From: Amycolatopsis sp. NBRC 101858
GTDB taxonomy: Bacteria; Actinomycetota; Actinomycetes; Mycobacteriales; Pseudonocardiaceae
Assembly: GCF_030269325.1 (NCBI RefSeq)
Contig: NZ_BSTD01000001.1
Coordinates: 1,938,681 to 2,002,680 of the forward strand
Direction of reading: 5' to 3'
Length of the DNA: 64,000 nt
Every line of letters starts with the position of its first letter. Position 1 is the stretch's first letter. Below, one piece after another: positions 16,874 through 28,846 of this stretch. The translations under genes were made by a program, and so were the position numbers. The notes beneath the pieces were generated by a model that had not been told where the DNA came from, made no database searches, and saw only the letters and a list, made by a program, of their open reading frames with translations.

Positions 16874-17253
16874 CCGCCGCAGGCCACGCGGAGGGCGTCG
16901 AGCTTCTTGACGTTGCGCTGCACCCACTGGGCCACCACGCCGGCGTCTTCGATGCGTTCCTTCTGCACCTCGACGTACGAGCCGGCCATGCCCAGCAGCG
17001 CGTTCTTGACGTCCTGGTCCTGGACGTTGCCCGCCAGCTCCCGCAGCCGCTTCTCCTTGTCCGCGGCGCGGGCCTTGAGCTTGTCCGGGTCGACCAGCGG
17101 GTTCAGGTCCGCCAGCCCGAGCGCCTCGGTGCACGCGCCCACCTTGTCGGCGGTCTTCGACCCCTGGTCGACCGCGTCGCTGACCTGGTCGCATCCGCTC
17201 AGCAGCAGTGCGGCCCCGGCCAGCAGCGCGGCCGTCGTTCCACCCCTCGTCAT
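16870..17253 (-). CDS. small putative lipoprotein
   Basis: A 127-residue protein with a type II signal peptide (LLSGC lipobox, C21). The mature part is helical and charged, with three further cysteines (one near residue 41, one near the C-terminus) that could form a disulfide. Family unknown. It lies 16 nt downstream of rtcB's stop in the opposite sense of travel (same strand, after rtcB), so the two may be co-transcribed. Its stop codon is embedded in CTAG shared with the MFS gene. Confidence 0.75.
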   Translation of the reverse strand: MTRGGTTAALLAGAALLLSGCDQVSDAVDQGSKTADKVGACTEALGLADLNPLVDPDKLKARAADKEKRLRELAGNVQDQDVKNALLGMAGSYVEVQKERIEDAGVVAQWVQRNVKKLDALRVACGG

Positions 17254-17269
17254 GGCGCCAAGGTACCGC

Positions 17270-18448
17270 TCAGCCCTTGACGCAGACCACCTGCTTGAGG
17301 TGCGCCACGACCTCGACCAGGTCCGTCTGGGCGCGGATCACCGAATCGATGTCCTTGTACGCCGCCGGGATCTCGTCGACGACGCCCGAGTCCTTGCGGC
17401 ACTCGACGCCGGCCGTCTGCGCCGCGAGGTCGTCGGCCGTGAACATCTTCTTGGCCTTGGTCCGCGACATCCGGCGGCCGGCACCGTGCGACGCCGACTG
17501 GAAGGACGACTCGTTCCCGAGCCCGCGGACGATGTACGAACCGGTCCCCATGCTGCCCGGGATGATCCCGAGGTCACCCGATCCGGCGCGGATCGCGCCC
17601 TTGCGGGTGACGAGCAGCTCGACACCGTCGTACGTCTCCTCGGCGACGTAGTTGTGGTGGCACGAGATCGCGTCGTCGAAGGTCGTCTGCGGGACGACGT
17701 CCTTCAGCGCCTGCTTCACGAGCGCGACCATCGTCGCTCGGTTGCGCGCCGCGTAGTCCTGCGCCCAGAACAGGTCACGCCGGTACGCCTGCATCTCCGG
17801 CGTGCCCGCGACGAACACCGCGAGGTCCCGGTCCGGCAGGTCCGCGTTGTGCGGCAGCTTGCGCGCGACGGCCATGTGACGTTCCGCGAGCTCCTTGCCG
17901 ATGTTGCGCGAACCCGAGTGCAGCATGAGCCAGACGCGGCCTTCGTCGTCGAGGCAGACCTCGATGAAGTGGTTCCCGCCGCCGAGGCTCCCGATCTGGC
18001 GCGCGGCCCGGTCGTGCAGCTCCTGGACGCCGGTGTGCAGCTCGCCGAAGCCCTGCCAGAAGGTGTCCCAGCCGCCGACGCCGTGCACCTTCGCGGGGTT
18101 CACGGGCGTCTTGTGCAGCCCGAACCCGACCGGAACGGCGCTTTCGATCCGGCGGCGCAGCTTCCCGAGGTCGTCCGGCAGGTCGCTCGCGGTGAGCGAC
18201 GTCCGGACGGCGCTCATGCCGCACCCGATGTCGACGCCGACGGCGGCGGGCGAAACGGCGTCGCGCATGGCGATGACGCTGCCGACGGTCGCCCCCTTGC
18301 CGTAGTGCACGTCGGGCATCACGGCGACGCCGTGCACCCACGGCAGGTTGGCGACGTTGTGCAGCTGCCGCATGGCCTGGTCTTCGACCGACGCGGGATC
18401 CGCCCACATCCGGATCGGGACGCGGGCGCCTTCGACAGCGGTGTGCAT
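17270..18448 (-). CDS. rtcB: RtcB family RNA-splicing ligase
   Basis: A 392-residue RtcB, a GTP- and manganese-dependent ligase that joins 2',3'-cyclic-phosphate or 3'-phosphate RNA ends to 5'-hydroxyl ends. The metal and nucleotide motifs are complete: MPDVHYGKG, GVDIGCGM (metal cysteine), GGGNHFIE, HSGSRNIG, CHHNY, GTGSYIV and the guanylylated-histidine segment SASHGAGR. The ATG has a strong ribosome site (GGGGAGG). No RtcA cyclase, archease or RtcR regulator is adjacent, so its RNA targets cannot be inferred from context. Confidence 0.93.
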   Translation of the reverse strand: MHTAVEGARVPIRMWADPASVEDQAMRQLHNVANLPWVHGVAVMPDVHYGKGATVGSVIAMRDAVSPAAVGVDIGCGMSAVRTSLTASDLPDDLGKLRRRIESAVPVGFGLHKTPVNPAKVHGVGGWDTFWQGFGELHTGVQELHDRAARQIGSLGGGNHFIEVCLDDEGRVWLMLHSGSRNIGKELAERHMAVARKLPHNADLPDRDLAVFVAGTPEMQAYRRDLFWAQDYAARNRATMVALVKQALKDVVPQTTFDDAISCHHNYVAEETYDGVELLVTRKGAIRAGSGDLGIIPGSMGTGSYIVRGLGNESSFQSASHGAGRRMSRTKAKKMFTADDLAAQTAGVECRKDSGVVDEIPAAYKDIDSVIRAQTDLVEVVAHLKQVVCVKG

Positions 18449-18470
18449 GGTTTTCCTCCCCTTGAAACGG

Positions 18471-18505
18471 TTACGCGGTGCCCAGGATCCCCGGGCACCG
18501 CGTAA
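18471..18505 (-). terminator. terminator after asd
   Basis: TTACGCGGTGCCC (18471-18483) pairs perfectly with GGGCACCGCGTAA (18493-18505), a 13-bp stem and 9-nt loop, 30 nt past the asd stop and before rtcB. Confidence 0.85.
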
Positions 18506-18535
18506 ACGACAAGGCGTTTTAGTTGTCCACTGTGG

Positions 18536-20838
<2,303 letters not shown>

Positions 20839-20980
20839 GCCCGAACCTCCTAGACGGGCCGGGTCTGCTCCCTGGTGGGCACCGAGGAGCCCCCGCGTCC
20901 CATATTTGAGAAGGAGCCTACCGGGGCTCCAGCGGCCCGCCACCCTCTTGACGTGGGGCGGGTGCCGCGAACGGGCGGCG

Positions 20981-20997
20981 CGGAAGTAAATCTTCCG
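20981..20997. promoter_or_regulatory. palindrome between ask and nitroreductase gene
   Basis: CGGAAG-TAAAT-CTTCCG is a perfect 6+5+6 inverted repeat in the divergent promoter region, 143 nt upstream of ask and 62 nt upstream of the nitroreductase start. It is an operator candidate; the regulator is unknown. Confidence 0.4.
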
Positions 20998-21059
20998 TAA
21001 CACCAACGAAATGCGCGGAGCCCTTCCTTCCGAGTGATGCAGCGCACTAGGTGGGTACG

Positions 21060-21659
21060 GTGACGATCATGCGGAAACCAGCTGTGACGAGCATCCCGAT
21101 CGCCTCGGTGCTGGCCGAGCGGTGGAGCCCGCGGGCCCTGGACGCGTCATCGTCGGTGAGCCCGGACCAGGTGCGGGCGCTCCTGGAGGCGGCCCGCTGG
21201 GCCCCGTCGTTCGGCAACACCCAGCCGGCCCGCTACCTGGTGGGCGTGCGCGGGACCCCGTCGTTCGACGCGATCCTGGCGACGCTGAACTCGGGCAACC
21301 GGGCCTGGGCCCACCGCGCGGGCCTGCTGCTGATCGGCGTGATGGTGACGACGAACGAGAAGGGCCCGGTGCCGTACGCGGAGTACGGGCTGGGGCTGGC
21401 GTCGGAGAACCTCGTGCTGCAGGCGGTGGAGCTGGGGTTGGTGGCGCACCAGATGGCGGGGTTCTCGGCTGCCGAGGTCAGCGCGGCGTTCTCGCTGCCG
21501 GAGGACGCGGTACCGAAGGTGGCGATCGCGGTGGGGGCGCCGGGACATCCGGACGTCCTCGAGGAGGAGTGGCGGATCGAGCGGGAGAAGGCCGAGCGGG
21601 TGCGGGTGCCGCTGGCGGAGTTCGCGTTCACGGACGGGTGGGGCAAGCCGGCCCTCTAG
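21060..21659 (+). CDS. nitroreductase family protein
   Basis: A 199-residue FMN-dependent nitroreductase-like protein. The N-terminal ERWSPRALD, the [19 protein letters not shown] flavin-binding segment, [20 protein letters not shown] and the terminal IAVGAPG are conserved in the family. Three in-frame starts compete (21051, 21060, 21069); the GTG at 21060 is favoured because AGGTGG lies five to ten bases upstream. Reaction unknown. It is divergent from ask and monocistronic. Confidence 0.86.
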   Translation: MTIMRKPAVTSIPIASVLAERWSPRALDASSSVSPDQVRALLEAARWAPSFGNTQPARYLVGVRGTPSFDAILATLNSGNRAWAHRAGLLLIGVMVTTNEKGPVPYAEYGLGLASENLVLQAVELGLVAHQMAGFSAAEVSAAFSLPEDAVPKVAIAVGAPGHPDVLEEEWRIEREKAERVRVPLAEFAFTDGWGKPAL

Positions 21660-21726
21660 TTCGGCAGGGCAAACGATCCCGGACCCGGCAAACCGCGCCC
21701 ATCGCGAGCGCCGGCGCGGTCGTGAC

Positions 21727-22116
21727 TCAGGAAGCTCCGCCCACCCGGCGGATGATCTTCGCCAGGATCCCCGACACCACGAGCCAGAAGATCGCCGCGA
21801 TGCCGTAGTTCACCAGGACCCGCAGTTTCCCGTCACTCGGGGTGAACAGGTCGCTGAACCCCAGCGCCAGCGAGTCCGCCCAGGACTTCACGAACGACAC
21901 GATCCCGTTGTCCGGGTTGGCCGAGCCGACCGTGAAGATCACGTGGATCACCAGCAGCGCCGCGAAGATCAAGCCCACCCAGCGGACGATCGACGCCACG
22001 ATCGAGGCGACCCGGCCGCCCGTCGCGCGCCAGTCGACCGGGGCCCGGCGGGAAACCTTGGTCTCCTCCGGCGCCGACGGCGACGAAGACGACGTTGACT
22101 CCGCGTGCTCACCCAT
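21727..22116 (-). CDS. small two-helix membrane protein, unknown function
   Basis: A 129-residue protein with a Ser/Glu-rich cytoplasmic N-terminus (about 30 residues), a hydrophobic helix (about 42-65) and a second helix near the C-terminus (about 103-121), followed by a basic RRVGG tail. The loop between them (SFVKSWADSLALGFSDLF) is amphipathic. Similar proteins are frequent in actinomycetes without known function. The first ATG is used. It is divergent from the leuA leader region. Confidence 0.7.
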   Translation of the reverse strand: MGEHAESTSSSSPSAPEETKVSRRAPVDWRATGGRVASIVASIVRWVGLIFAALLVIHVIFTVGSANPDNGIVSFVKSWADSLALGFSDLFTPSDGKLRVLVNYGIAAIFWLVVSGILAKIIRRVGGAS

Positions 22117-22220
22117 GCCCGAAGTTTCGCACGGGCACCGGCCAATTGCTACCCACAGGTAACCCCCAGGAGGAGACGCCCGGCTTCCCCCGCCCGGCGT
22201 TCCCTGGTTATGGTGGAGTC

Positions 22221-22246
22221 GTGGCGCGTGCTCTCCTGCTTCGCTG

Positions 22247-22262
<16 letters not shown>
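22221..22262 (+). CDS. leuA leader peptide
   Basis: A 13-codon frame starting with GTG and reading MARALLLRCRDGA, then TGA. Three consecutive leucine codons (CTC CTG CTT at 22233-22241) sit just before a strong hairpin, the hallmark of a leucine attenuator; leader peptides of this sort are established for leuA in actinobacteria. GGTGGAG (22212-22218) is a close ribosome site, and TATGGT at 22209-22214 could alternatively be a -10 making the leader leaderless. It ends 72 nt before leuA. Confidence 0.72.
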
Positions 22263-24095
<1,833 letters not shown>

Positions 24096-24104
24096 ACCTG
24101 TGGG

Positions 24105-24164
24105 CCGCCTGTCGGGTTGCTGTGAGTCCCCGGTGATCGGGATTCATCCGCCCCCGGCAGGCGG
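24105..24164 (+). terminator. cruciform terminator after leuA
   Basis: CCGCCTGTCGGG (24105-24116) pairs with CCCCGGCAGGCGG (24152-24164, one G-U), and inside the loop GAGTCCC pairs with GGGATTC. The nested stems lie 10 nt after the leuA stop and end 12 nt before the next start. Confidence 0.6.
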
Positions 24165-24175
24165 TTAATGGAGGT

Positions 24176-24727
24176 GTGGACGCGACTACGGCAGGACTGC
24201 TGGTGCTGTTCGTCGTCTCGCTCGTGCCCCTGCTGCCGACCGAGGTGACGATTCTCGGCATGGGTGTCGCGGCGGCGCAGGGCGGGACGTCGCTGGCGCT
24301 GGTGATCGCCGTGTCGAGTGCCGGGTGCCTGGTCTCGGACCAGGCGCTCTACGCCCTCGGCCGGTTCGGCGGCCGGGCGGCGCTGGACCGGCTGAGCCGG
24401 CGGAAGAAGATCGCCGCCGGCATCGGCTGGTTCGACGGCCGCCTGCAGCGCCACCCCCGGCCGGTGCTGGTGGCGGCCCGCTGGCTGCCGTCGGGCGGGA
24501 CGATCGGTGCCCTGCTCGCCGGCTCGCTCCGGTGGCCGATGGCGGAGTTCTTCACCGCGTCGGCCGTCGGCGTCACGCTCTGGACGTCGTACGTGGCCTT
24601 CCTGGGTTACGCGGGCGGCCAGATCATCACCGAACCCGGGATCAGCATGCTGCTCTCCCTCGGCGTCGCCTTGATCCTGGGTTCGGTGATCACCTACGGC
24701 GTGAAGCGCGGCGCTAAAGCGATTTGA
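24176..24727 (+). CDS. DedA family membrane protein (short form)
   Basis: A 183-residue membrane protein with about four hydrophobic segments and the DedA/SNARE-associated core GRLQRHPRPVLVAARWLPSGGTIGALLAGSLRWP shortened to its key residues: an arginine-rich loop, then RWLP..G. Family members act as lipid scramblases or undecaprenyl-phosphate translocases. GTG at 24176 is used, but GGAGG is only one base away, so the start may be leaderless or slightly further in. It overlaps the convergent peroxiredoxin gene by 14 nt. Confidence 0.78.
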   Translation: MDATTAGLLVLFVVSLVPLLPTEVTILGMGVAAAQGGTSLALVIAVSSAGCLVSDQALYALGRFGGRAALDRLSRRKKIAAGIGWFDGRLQRHPRPVLVAARWLPSGGTIGALLAGSLRWPMAEFFTASAVGVTLWTSYVAFLGYAGGQIITEPGISMLLSLGVALILGSVITYGVKRGAKAI

Positions 24728-25334
24728 CCGCTTCCAAGATGTCCGCCGGCTCGGTGCGCGTGACGAAGTCCGGGTGGACGTCGAGGTAGCGGATCACGCG
24801 GTGCTGATCGACCACGACGACGGCCGGGTGGACCAGCTCCCAGGTGCCGTTGACCTGCTCGAGGTCCGTGCCGAGGGTCACCATCGCCTCCCGCACCGGG
24901 GCGGAAACGGGATAGCTCAGCCCGAGTCCCCGCGCGACGGTGCTGCCGGCGTCCGACAGCACCGGGAACTCCAGGTCGGCCGCCGGCAGCGAGCCGTCCG
25001 GCCGCTGCGGGCTGATCGCCACCAGGGTGGCGCCGAACTTCCCCAGCTCAGGCAGGACTTCCTGCTGGTAGGTGCGCAGGGTCAGGTTGCAGTACGGGCA
25101 CCACTGGCCGCGGTAGAACACGAGCACCGCCGGCCCGTCCGCGACGAGATCGCCCAGGCTCGACGGCACGCCGTCGGCCCCCGGCAGCTCGAAGTCCTCG
25201 ATCGTGGCTCCCACCTCGGCGAACGTCGTCCCGGCGGCCCGGCGCCGGTCCGCTTCGAGGACGTCGAAGATCTCCGGCGGCAGCGCGCCGCGGAGGTGGT
25301 CGTTCACTCCGGTCAAAGCGTTGTCGAGCGTCAT
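24714..25334 (-). CDS. peroxiredoxin-like AhpC/TSA family protein
   Basis: A 206-residue thioredoxin-fold protein with FYRGQWCPYC, carrying the peroxidatic-type C79 and a second cysteine C82 in a CxxC arrangement as in the Prx-like/bcp-related group. PTIEDFELP-like and FPVLSDAGSTVARGLGL segments complete the fold. GGGGGA precedes the ATG. It is divergent from a TetR gene, and two copies of the same TGTACT palindrome lie in the 59-bp spacer, so that regulator very probably controls it; the inducer could be an oxidant or electrophile (inference). Confidence 0.87.
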   Translation of the reverse strand: MTLDNALTGVNDHLRGALPPEIFDVLEADRRRAAGTTFAEVGATIEDFELPGADGVPSSLGDLVADGPAVLVFYRGQWCPYCNLTLRTYQQEVLPELGKFGATLVAISPQRPDGSLPAADLEFPVLSDAGSTVARGLGLSYPVSAPVREAMVTLGTDLEQVNGTWELVHPAVVVVDQHRVIRYLDVHPDFVTRTEPADILEAVKSL

Positions 25335-25351
25335 GGATCCCCCAAACTGGT

Positions 25352-25394
25352 TGTACTGATCGGTACAGTGAAGCGAACTGTACTATTCAGTACA
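25352..25394. promoter_or_regulatory. paired TetR operators, peroxiredoxin/TetR spacer
   Basis: TGTACTGATCGGTACA (25352-25367, one mismatch) and TGTACTATTCAGTACA (25379-25394, perfect 6+4+6) are two copies of one palindrome 27 bp apart. The second reaches into the ATG of the TetR gene; TACTAT at 25381-25386 within it fits a -10 for a leaderless transcript starting at that ATG, so repressor binding would block the promoter directly. Confidence 0.75.
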
Positions 25395-25999
25395 TGGAGA
25401 CGCAAGCAGCGGCCTCGACCCCGCGCGGCAAGAAGACGCGGGACGCGATCGTCGACGCGGCGGCGGGGCTGATGTACGTCGACGGTGTGGCGGGCACGAG
25501 CGTCGACAAGGTGCTCGCTGCGAGCGGGGCCGGGAAGTCGCAGATGTACCACTACTTCAAGAACAAGGAGCAGCTGGTCGCGGCCGTGATCGACCGGTAC
25601 CTCGAGCAGATCCTCGGCAACCAGCCCGCGATCTTCACGCTGGCTTCCTGGGCCGACCTCGAGACGTGGACCGAGCAGCTGCTGGACATCCACCGCCGCG
25701 CGGGCACGCCGGTCGCCTGCCCACTGGGCAACCTCGCCGGGGAGGTCGGCGACAACCCGAAGCTCGCGCCACTGGTCGACCAGGCCTACCGGACGTGGGA
25801 GTCGCACCTGGAACGCGGCCTGACCACGTTGCGGGACAAGGGAGAGCTCGCTCCCGACGCCGACCCGGCGCGCCTGGCCCAGGCGGCGATGACGTCCGTC
25901 CAAGGTGGACTGCTGCTGGCCCACATCCGGCACGACCTCACGGCGCTGGAGGACGCACTGGGGATCGCGCTGACCTACCTGCGCGGCTTCAAGCGGTGA
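25394..25999 (+). CDS. TetR family regulator of peroxiredoxin
   Basis: A 201-residue TetR protein. The HTH domain reads TRDAIVDAAAGLMYVDGV... TSVDKVLAASGAGKSQMYHYFKNKEQL; the C-terminal half (CPLGNLAGEVGD, TAQAAMTSVQGGLLLA-like) is of the AcrR C-terminal type seen in oxidative or quinone-responsive regulators. The ATG has no ribosome site and lies at the end of an operator, consistent with a leaderless, autorepressed mRNA. It overlaps the convergent LysR gene by 11 nt. Confidence 0.9.
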   Translation: METQAAASTPRGKKTRDAIVDAAAGLMYVDGVAGTSVDKVLAASGAGKSQMYHYFKNKEQLVAAVIDRYLEQILGNQPAIFTLASWADLETWTEQLLDIHRRAGTPVACPLGNLAGEVGDNPKLAPLVDQAYRTWESHLERGLTTLRDKGELAPDADPARLAQAAMTSVQGGLLLAHIRHDLTALEDALGIALTYLRGFKR

Positions 26000-26894
26000 G
26001 CTGGGCGATCTCCGCGCGCAGTTCGTCGATCACCTTGGCCACGGCCGGGCGTTGCAGCGCGCCGGTGCGGCAGACCGCCTCCACCAGCCGGGCCGCGCGG
26101 ATGCCGGCCAGCGGCCGTGCGACCAGGCCGCGGCCGCGCCCGGTGTTCATCGTGTACCGCGGCAGCAGCGCGATCCCGTGCCCGGCCGCGACCAGCCGCT
26201 CGGTGATCCGGAAGTCGTTGATCCGCTGCACCACCACCGGCCGCACGCCGGTGCGGATGGTCAGCGAGCGCAGGACGTCGTCCACCGGGAAGCCGAAGTC
26301 GACGCTGATCCAGCGTTCGTCGGCCAGCTCCGCCAGCTCGACGCGGCGCCGGTTCGCCAGCCGGTGCCCGGCGGGGAGCGCGACGTCGAGCGGTTCGCGC
26401 AGCAGCGGCACGACGTCGAGGCGGCCGGCGTCGAACTCCGGCGCGTGCTCGTCCCGGTGCGCGACGACGATGTCGTAGTCCGCCACCAGGCCGGGCACCT
26501 CGGGCGGCGTCATGTCGACGTCGCGGACGTCGACCTCCAGGCCCTCGTACTCGGCGACCCGGGTCAGCAGGCCGGGCAGCAGCATCAGCCCGGCGGACTG
26601 GAAGATCGCGATCCGCACGCGCCCCCGCGGCGCGCTGCGGTAGGTGTCCAGTTCGGACTCGGCACGATCGAGCGCGGCCAGCACCTCATCGGCCCGGGCG
26701 ACCAGCGCGCGGCCGGCATCGGTCAGCCGCAGCCCCCGCCCGGCCGGCTCGGTGAGCGGCAGGCCGACCTCGCCTTGCAGGGCCCGCAGCTGCTGCGAAA
26801 CCGCGGACGGCGTGCAGTGCAACGCCCGCGCGGCCGCCGTCACGCTCCCGCGGTCGGCGAACTCGCGCAGCGTGCGCAGGCGACCCAGATCCAC
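25989..26894 (-). CDS. LysR family transcriptional regulator
   Basis: A 301-residue LysR regulator with an N-terminal winged HTH (LREFADRGSVTAAARALHCTPSAVSQQLRALQ, about 9-40) and a periplasmic-binding-like effector domain (VRIAIFQSAGLMLLPGLL from about 93). It is divergent from an EamA exporter gene, the usual arrangement in which the regulator activates the exporter. The effector is unknown. The 227-bp spacer shows no clear T-N11-A dyad that I would single out. Confidence 0.92.
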   Translation of the reverse strand: MDLGRLRTLREFADRGSVTAAARALHCTPSAVSQQLRALQGEVGLPLTEPAGRGLRLTDAGRALVARADEVLAALDRAESELDTYRSAPRGRVRIAIFQSAGLMLLPGLLTRVAEYEGLEVDVRDVDMTPPEVPGLVADYDIVVAHRDEHAPEFDAGRLDVVPLLREPLDVALPAGHRLANRRRVELAELADERWISVDFGFPVDDVLRSLTIRTGVRPVVVQRINDFRITERLVAAGHGIALLPRYTMNTGRGRGLVARPLAGIRAARLVEAVCRTGALQRPAVAKVIDELRAEIAQLTA

Positions 26895-27121
26895 GCGGCC
26901 AGCATATGTGAAGTCCGGCTACAAGGTTGCCACGCTTTCGGCGGCCACCACTTCACGGTCGTGGCGCAGCCGCGCGCAGGTCTCGGCGCCGGCGAGCGGC
27001 GTCCTGGCCGTCATCGCCATGGAGAGGCCCAGGTCACGGGGTATTTTCTTGAAGGACAGCTAAACGGTCCGTGCAGATATTATCGCTGGTCCTTCACGGT
27101 CACCGTTGACACAGTGGAGGC

Positions 27122-28021
27122 ATGCCCACCCGTGACCGCCTGCTCGCCGTGCTCGTCGCCGTGCTCTGGGGCCTGAACTTCCTCGCCATCCACGCCACCC
27201 TCGGCCAGTTCCCGCCGGTGTTCGCGGGCGCGCTGCGGTTCGCCGTGATCGCCGTGCCGACGATCCTGTTCGTGCCGTGGCCGAAGGTGAAGGTGCGGCA
27301 CCTGCTCGGCTACGGCCTGGGCTTCGGCACCGGGCAGTTCGCGTTCCTGTTCATCGCGATGGACACCGGGATGCCGACCGGGCTCGCGTCGCTGGTGCTG
27401 CAGGCGTCGGCGCCGTTCACGGTGCTGCTCGGCGCCGTCTTCCTGCGCGAACGCGTCACGCCGCACCAGCTGGCCGGGATCGCGCTGGCCGTCGCCGGGA
27501 TGGTCGCGATCGCGTGGCAGCAGTCCGGGCACGCGATCGCCCTGCTGCCGATGATCCTGACGCTGCTGGCCGCGCTGAGCTGGGCGTTCGGCAACCTCAG
27601 CACGCGCAAGGCCGAGCCCGACAACCCGCTGCACTTCACGCTGTGGATGTCGGTGGTGCCGCCACTGCCGATGTTCGCGCTTTCGCTGGTCATGGAGGGC
27701 CCGGCCGCCCAGTGGCACTCGCTGGCGACGCTCGGGACACCGACCGGGCTGACCGCGCTGGGCGGGCTGGCCTACGTCGTGCTGATCGGCACGGTCGTGG
27801 GGTCGGGCCTGTGGACGACGCTGATGCGGCGCAACCCGGCCGGTGTCGTCTCGCCGTTCTCGCTGCTGGTGCCGGTGGTCGGGCTGACGGCGTCGTTCGT
27901 GCTGCTCGGCGAGCGGCCGACCTGGCTGGAGGTCGGCGCCGCCGCCGTCGTGATCGCCGGGGTGCTGCTCGGGTCGCTGCGGCCCGTGCGGAAGCGCGAA
28001 CCGGAGCTCGTCGCGGTCTAG
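27122..28021 (+). CDS. EamA family (DMT superfamily) metabolite exporter
   Basis: A 299-residue protein with ten hydrophobic helices forming two EamA repeats (about 5-135 and 145-285). WGLNFLAIH in helix 1 and VLQASAPFTVLLGAVFLRE and SPFSLLVPVVGLTASFVLLGE in the equivalent repeat positions are family signatures. Such proteins export amino acids, purines or drugs. ATG 27122 follows GTGGAGG very closely. It is divergent from the LysR gene and ends in a CTAG shared with the convergent DedA gene. Confidence 0.9.
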   Translation: MPTRDRLLAVLVAVLWGLNFLAIHATLGQFPPVFAGALRFAVIAVPTILFVPWPKVKVRHLLGYGLGFGTGQFAFLFIAMDTGMPTGLASLVLQASAPFTVLLGAVFLRERVTPHQLAGIALAVAGMVAIAWQQSGHAIALLPMILTLLAALSWAFGNLSTRKAEPDNPLHFTLWMSVVPPLPMFALSLVMEGPAAQWHSLATLGTPTGLTALGGLAYVVLIGTVVGSGLWTTLMRRNPAGVVSPFSLLVPVVGLTASFVLLGERPTWLEVGAAAVVIAGVLLGSLRPVRKREPELVAV

Positions 28022-28662
28022 GCCGTCGGCTCGCCGACTTCCTGCTTCTCTTCTTCCTCGTGCTTCTTGCCGAGCCGCTTCTTCATCACGAAGAACACGA
28101 TGACGCCGATCACGATCGCGGCGACCAGGCCGTACTTGGAGAACCGGCCGAGCCACTCTTCGGCGACCACGCCGAGGTAGTAGACGGCCGCGGTCGTGCC
28201 GCCCGCCCAGACGATGCCGCCGGCCGCGTTCGCCAGCAGGAACTTCGGGTAGTGCATCTTGAGCGACCCGGCGAGCGGGCCGGCGAGGATGCGCAGGAAC
28301 GCGATGAACCGGCCGAGGAAGACGGCCCACACGCCGCGTTTGTTGAAGATCCGTTCGGCGTTGGCGAGGTGCGTCGGCCCGAAATGCTTCGGGAATTTCC
28401 GGCCGGCCCAGGCGAACAGCCGTTGACCACCGGTCTTTCCGATCAGGTACCCGATGCTGTCGCCGATGATGGCACCGGCGCTGGCCAGGATGCCGATCCA
28501 CAGCGGACTCAGGTTGCTGTGCTGCGAAGCCAGCAAAGCGGCGCTGACCAGCACGATCTCACCCGGCAGCGGAATGCCGAGGCTTTCGATCATGATCACC
28601 GCGCCGACGATCAGGTACACCGAGAGCGGCGGGATCGCCTCCAGCCATTGGTCGATGTGCAC
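28018..28662 (-). CDS. dedA: DedA family membrane protein
   Basis: A 214-residue classical DedA: IESLGIPLPGEIVL (25-38, with the reentrant-loop proline and glutamate), GDSIGYLIGKTGG, FLGRFIAFLRILAGPLAG (membrane arginines R118/R124-type) and a final helix, then a Lys/Glu-rich cytoplasmic tail. DedA proteins flip undecaprenyl phosphate or phospholipids and help maintain the proton-motive force. The GTG start follows a ribosome site that is itself one arm of a 12-bp inverted repeat (28667-28757), so translation may be controlled by an RNA fold. Confidence 0.92.
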   Translation of the reverse strand: MHIDQWLEAIPPLSVYLIVGAVIMIESLGIPLPGEIVLVSAALLASQHSNLSPLWIGILASAGAIIGDSIGYLIGKTGGQRLFAWAGRKFPKHFGPTHLANAERIFNKRGVWAVFLGRFIAFLRILAGPLAGSLKMHYPKFLLANAAGGIVWAGGTTAAVYYLGVVAEEWLGRFSKYGLVAAIVIGVIVFFVMKKRLGKKHEEEEKQEVGEPTA

Positions 28663-28666
28663 TGCT

Positions 28667-28757
28667 CGTACCCCCTGCTGTCCGGCGAATCTGCTTTCCG
28701 CAGAGTACCGGGGGAAGTGCGCCGGGGGCGGCCTACTCAGGTATTGCAGGGGGTACG
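28667..28757 (-). promoter_or_regulatory. structured leader with 12-bp closing stem before dedA
   Basis: On the minus strand, CGTACCCCCTGC (28757-28746) is perfectly complementary to GCAGGGGGTACG (28678-28667), the latter containing the dedA ribosome site and ending 4 nt before the GTG. The 67 nt between them hold further pairs (GAGTA with TACTC; CTGC-GGAAA-GCAG), so the leader can fold as a multi-branch structure that hides the ribosome site. It could also be a paired DNA operator. No known riboswitch class is recognised. Confidence 0.55.
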
Positions 28758-28809
28758 ACTCAAGTCGCGTCAGCCGAGCGGCGACGGCGGATCTCGCGTT
28801 TCCGTGCCG

Positions 28810-28846
28810 GAGTTGTCCACAGGGTTCACCCCCATGTGGACAACTC
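28810..28846. repeat. inverted pair of DnaA-box sequences
   Basis: GAGTTGTCCACA (28810-28821) and TGTGGACAACTC (28835-28846) form a perfect 12-bp inverted repeat with a 13-nt loop, directly abutting the stop of the sigma-factor gene. Each arm contains TTGTCCACA, the actinobacterial DnaA-box consensus. It may serve as the sigma gene's terminator, a DnaA-binding site, or both. Confidence 0.6.

Noticed and set aside
26895..27063. Plus-strand frame ending at 27063 between the LysR and EamA genes
   Set aside because: Most of it lies antisense to the LysR gene; the remaining 50 residues show no domain or start signal.
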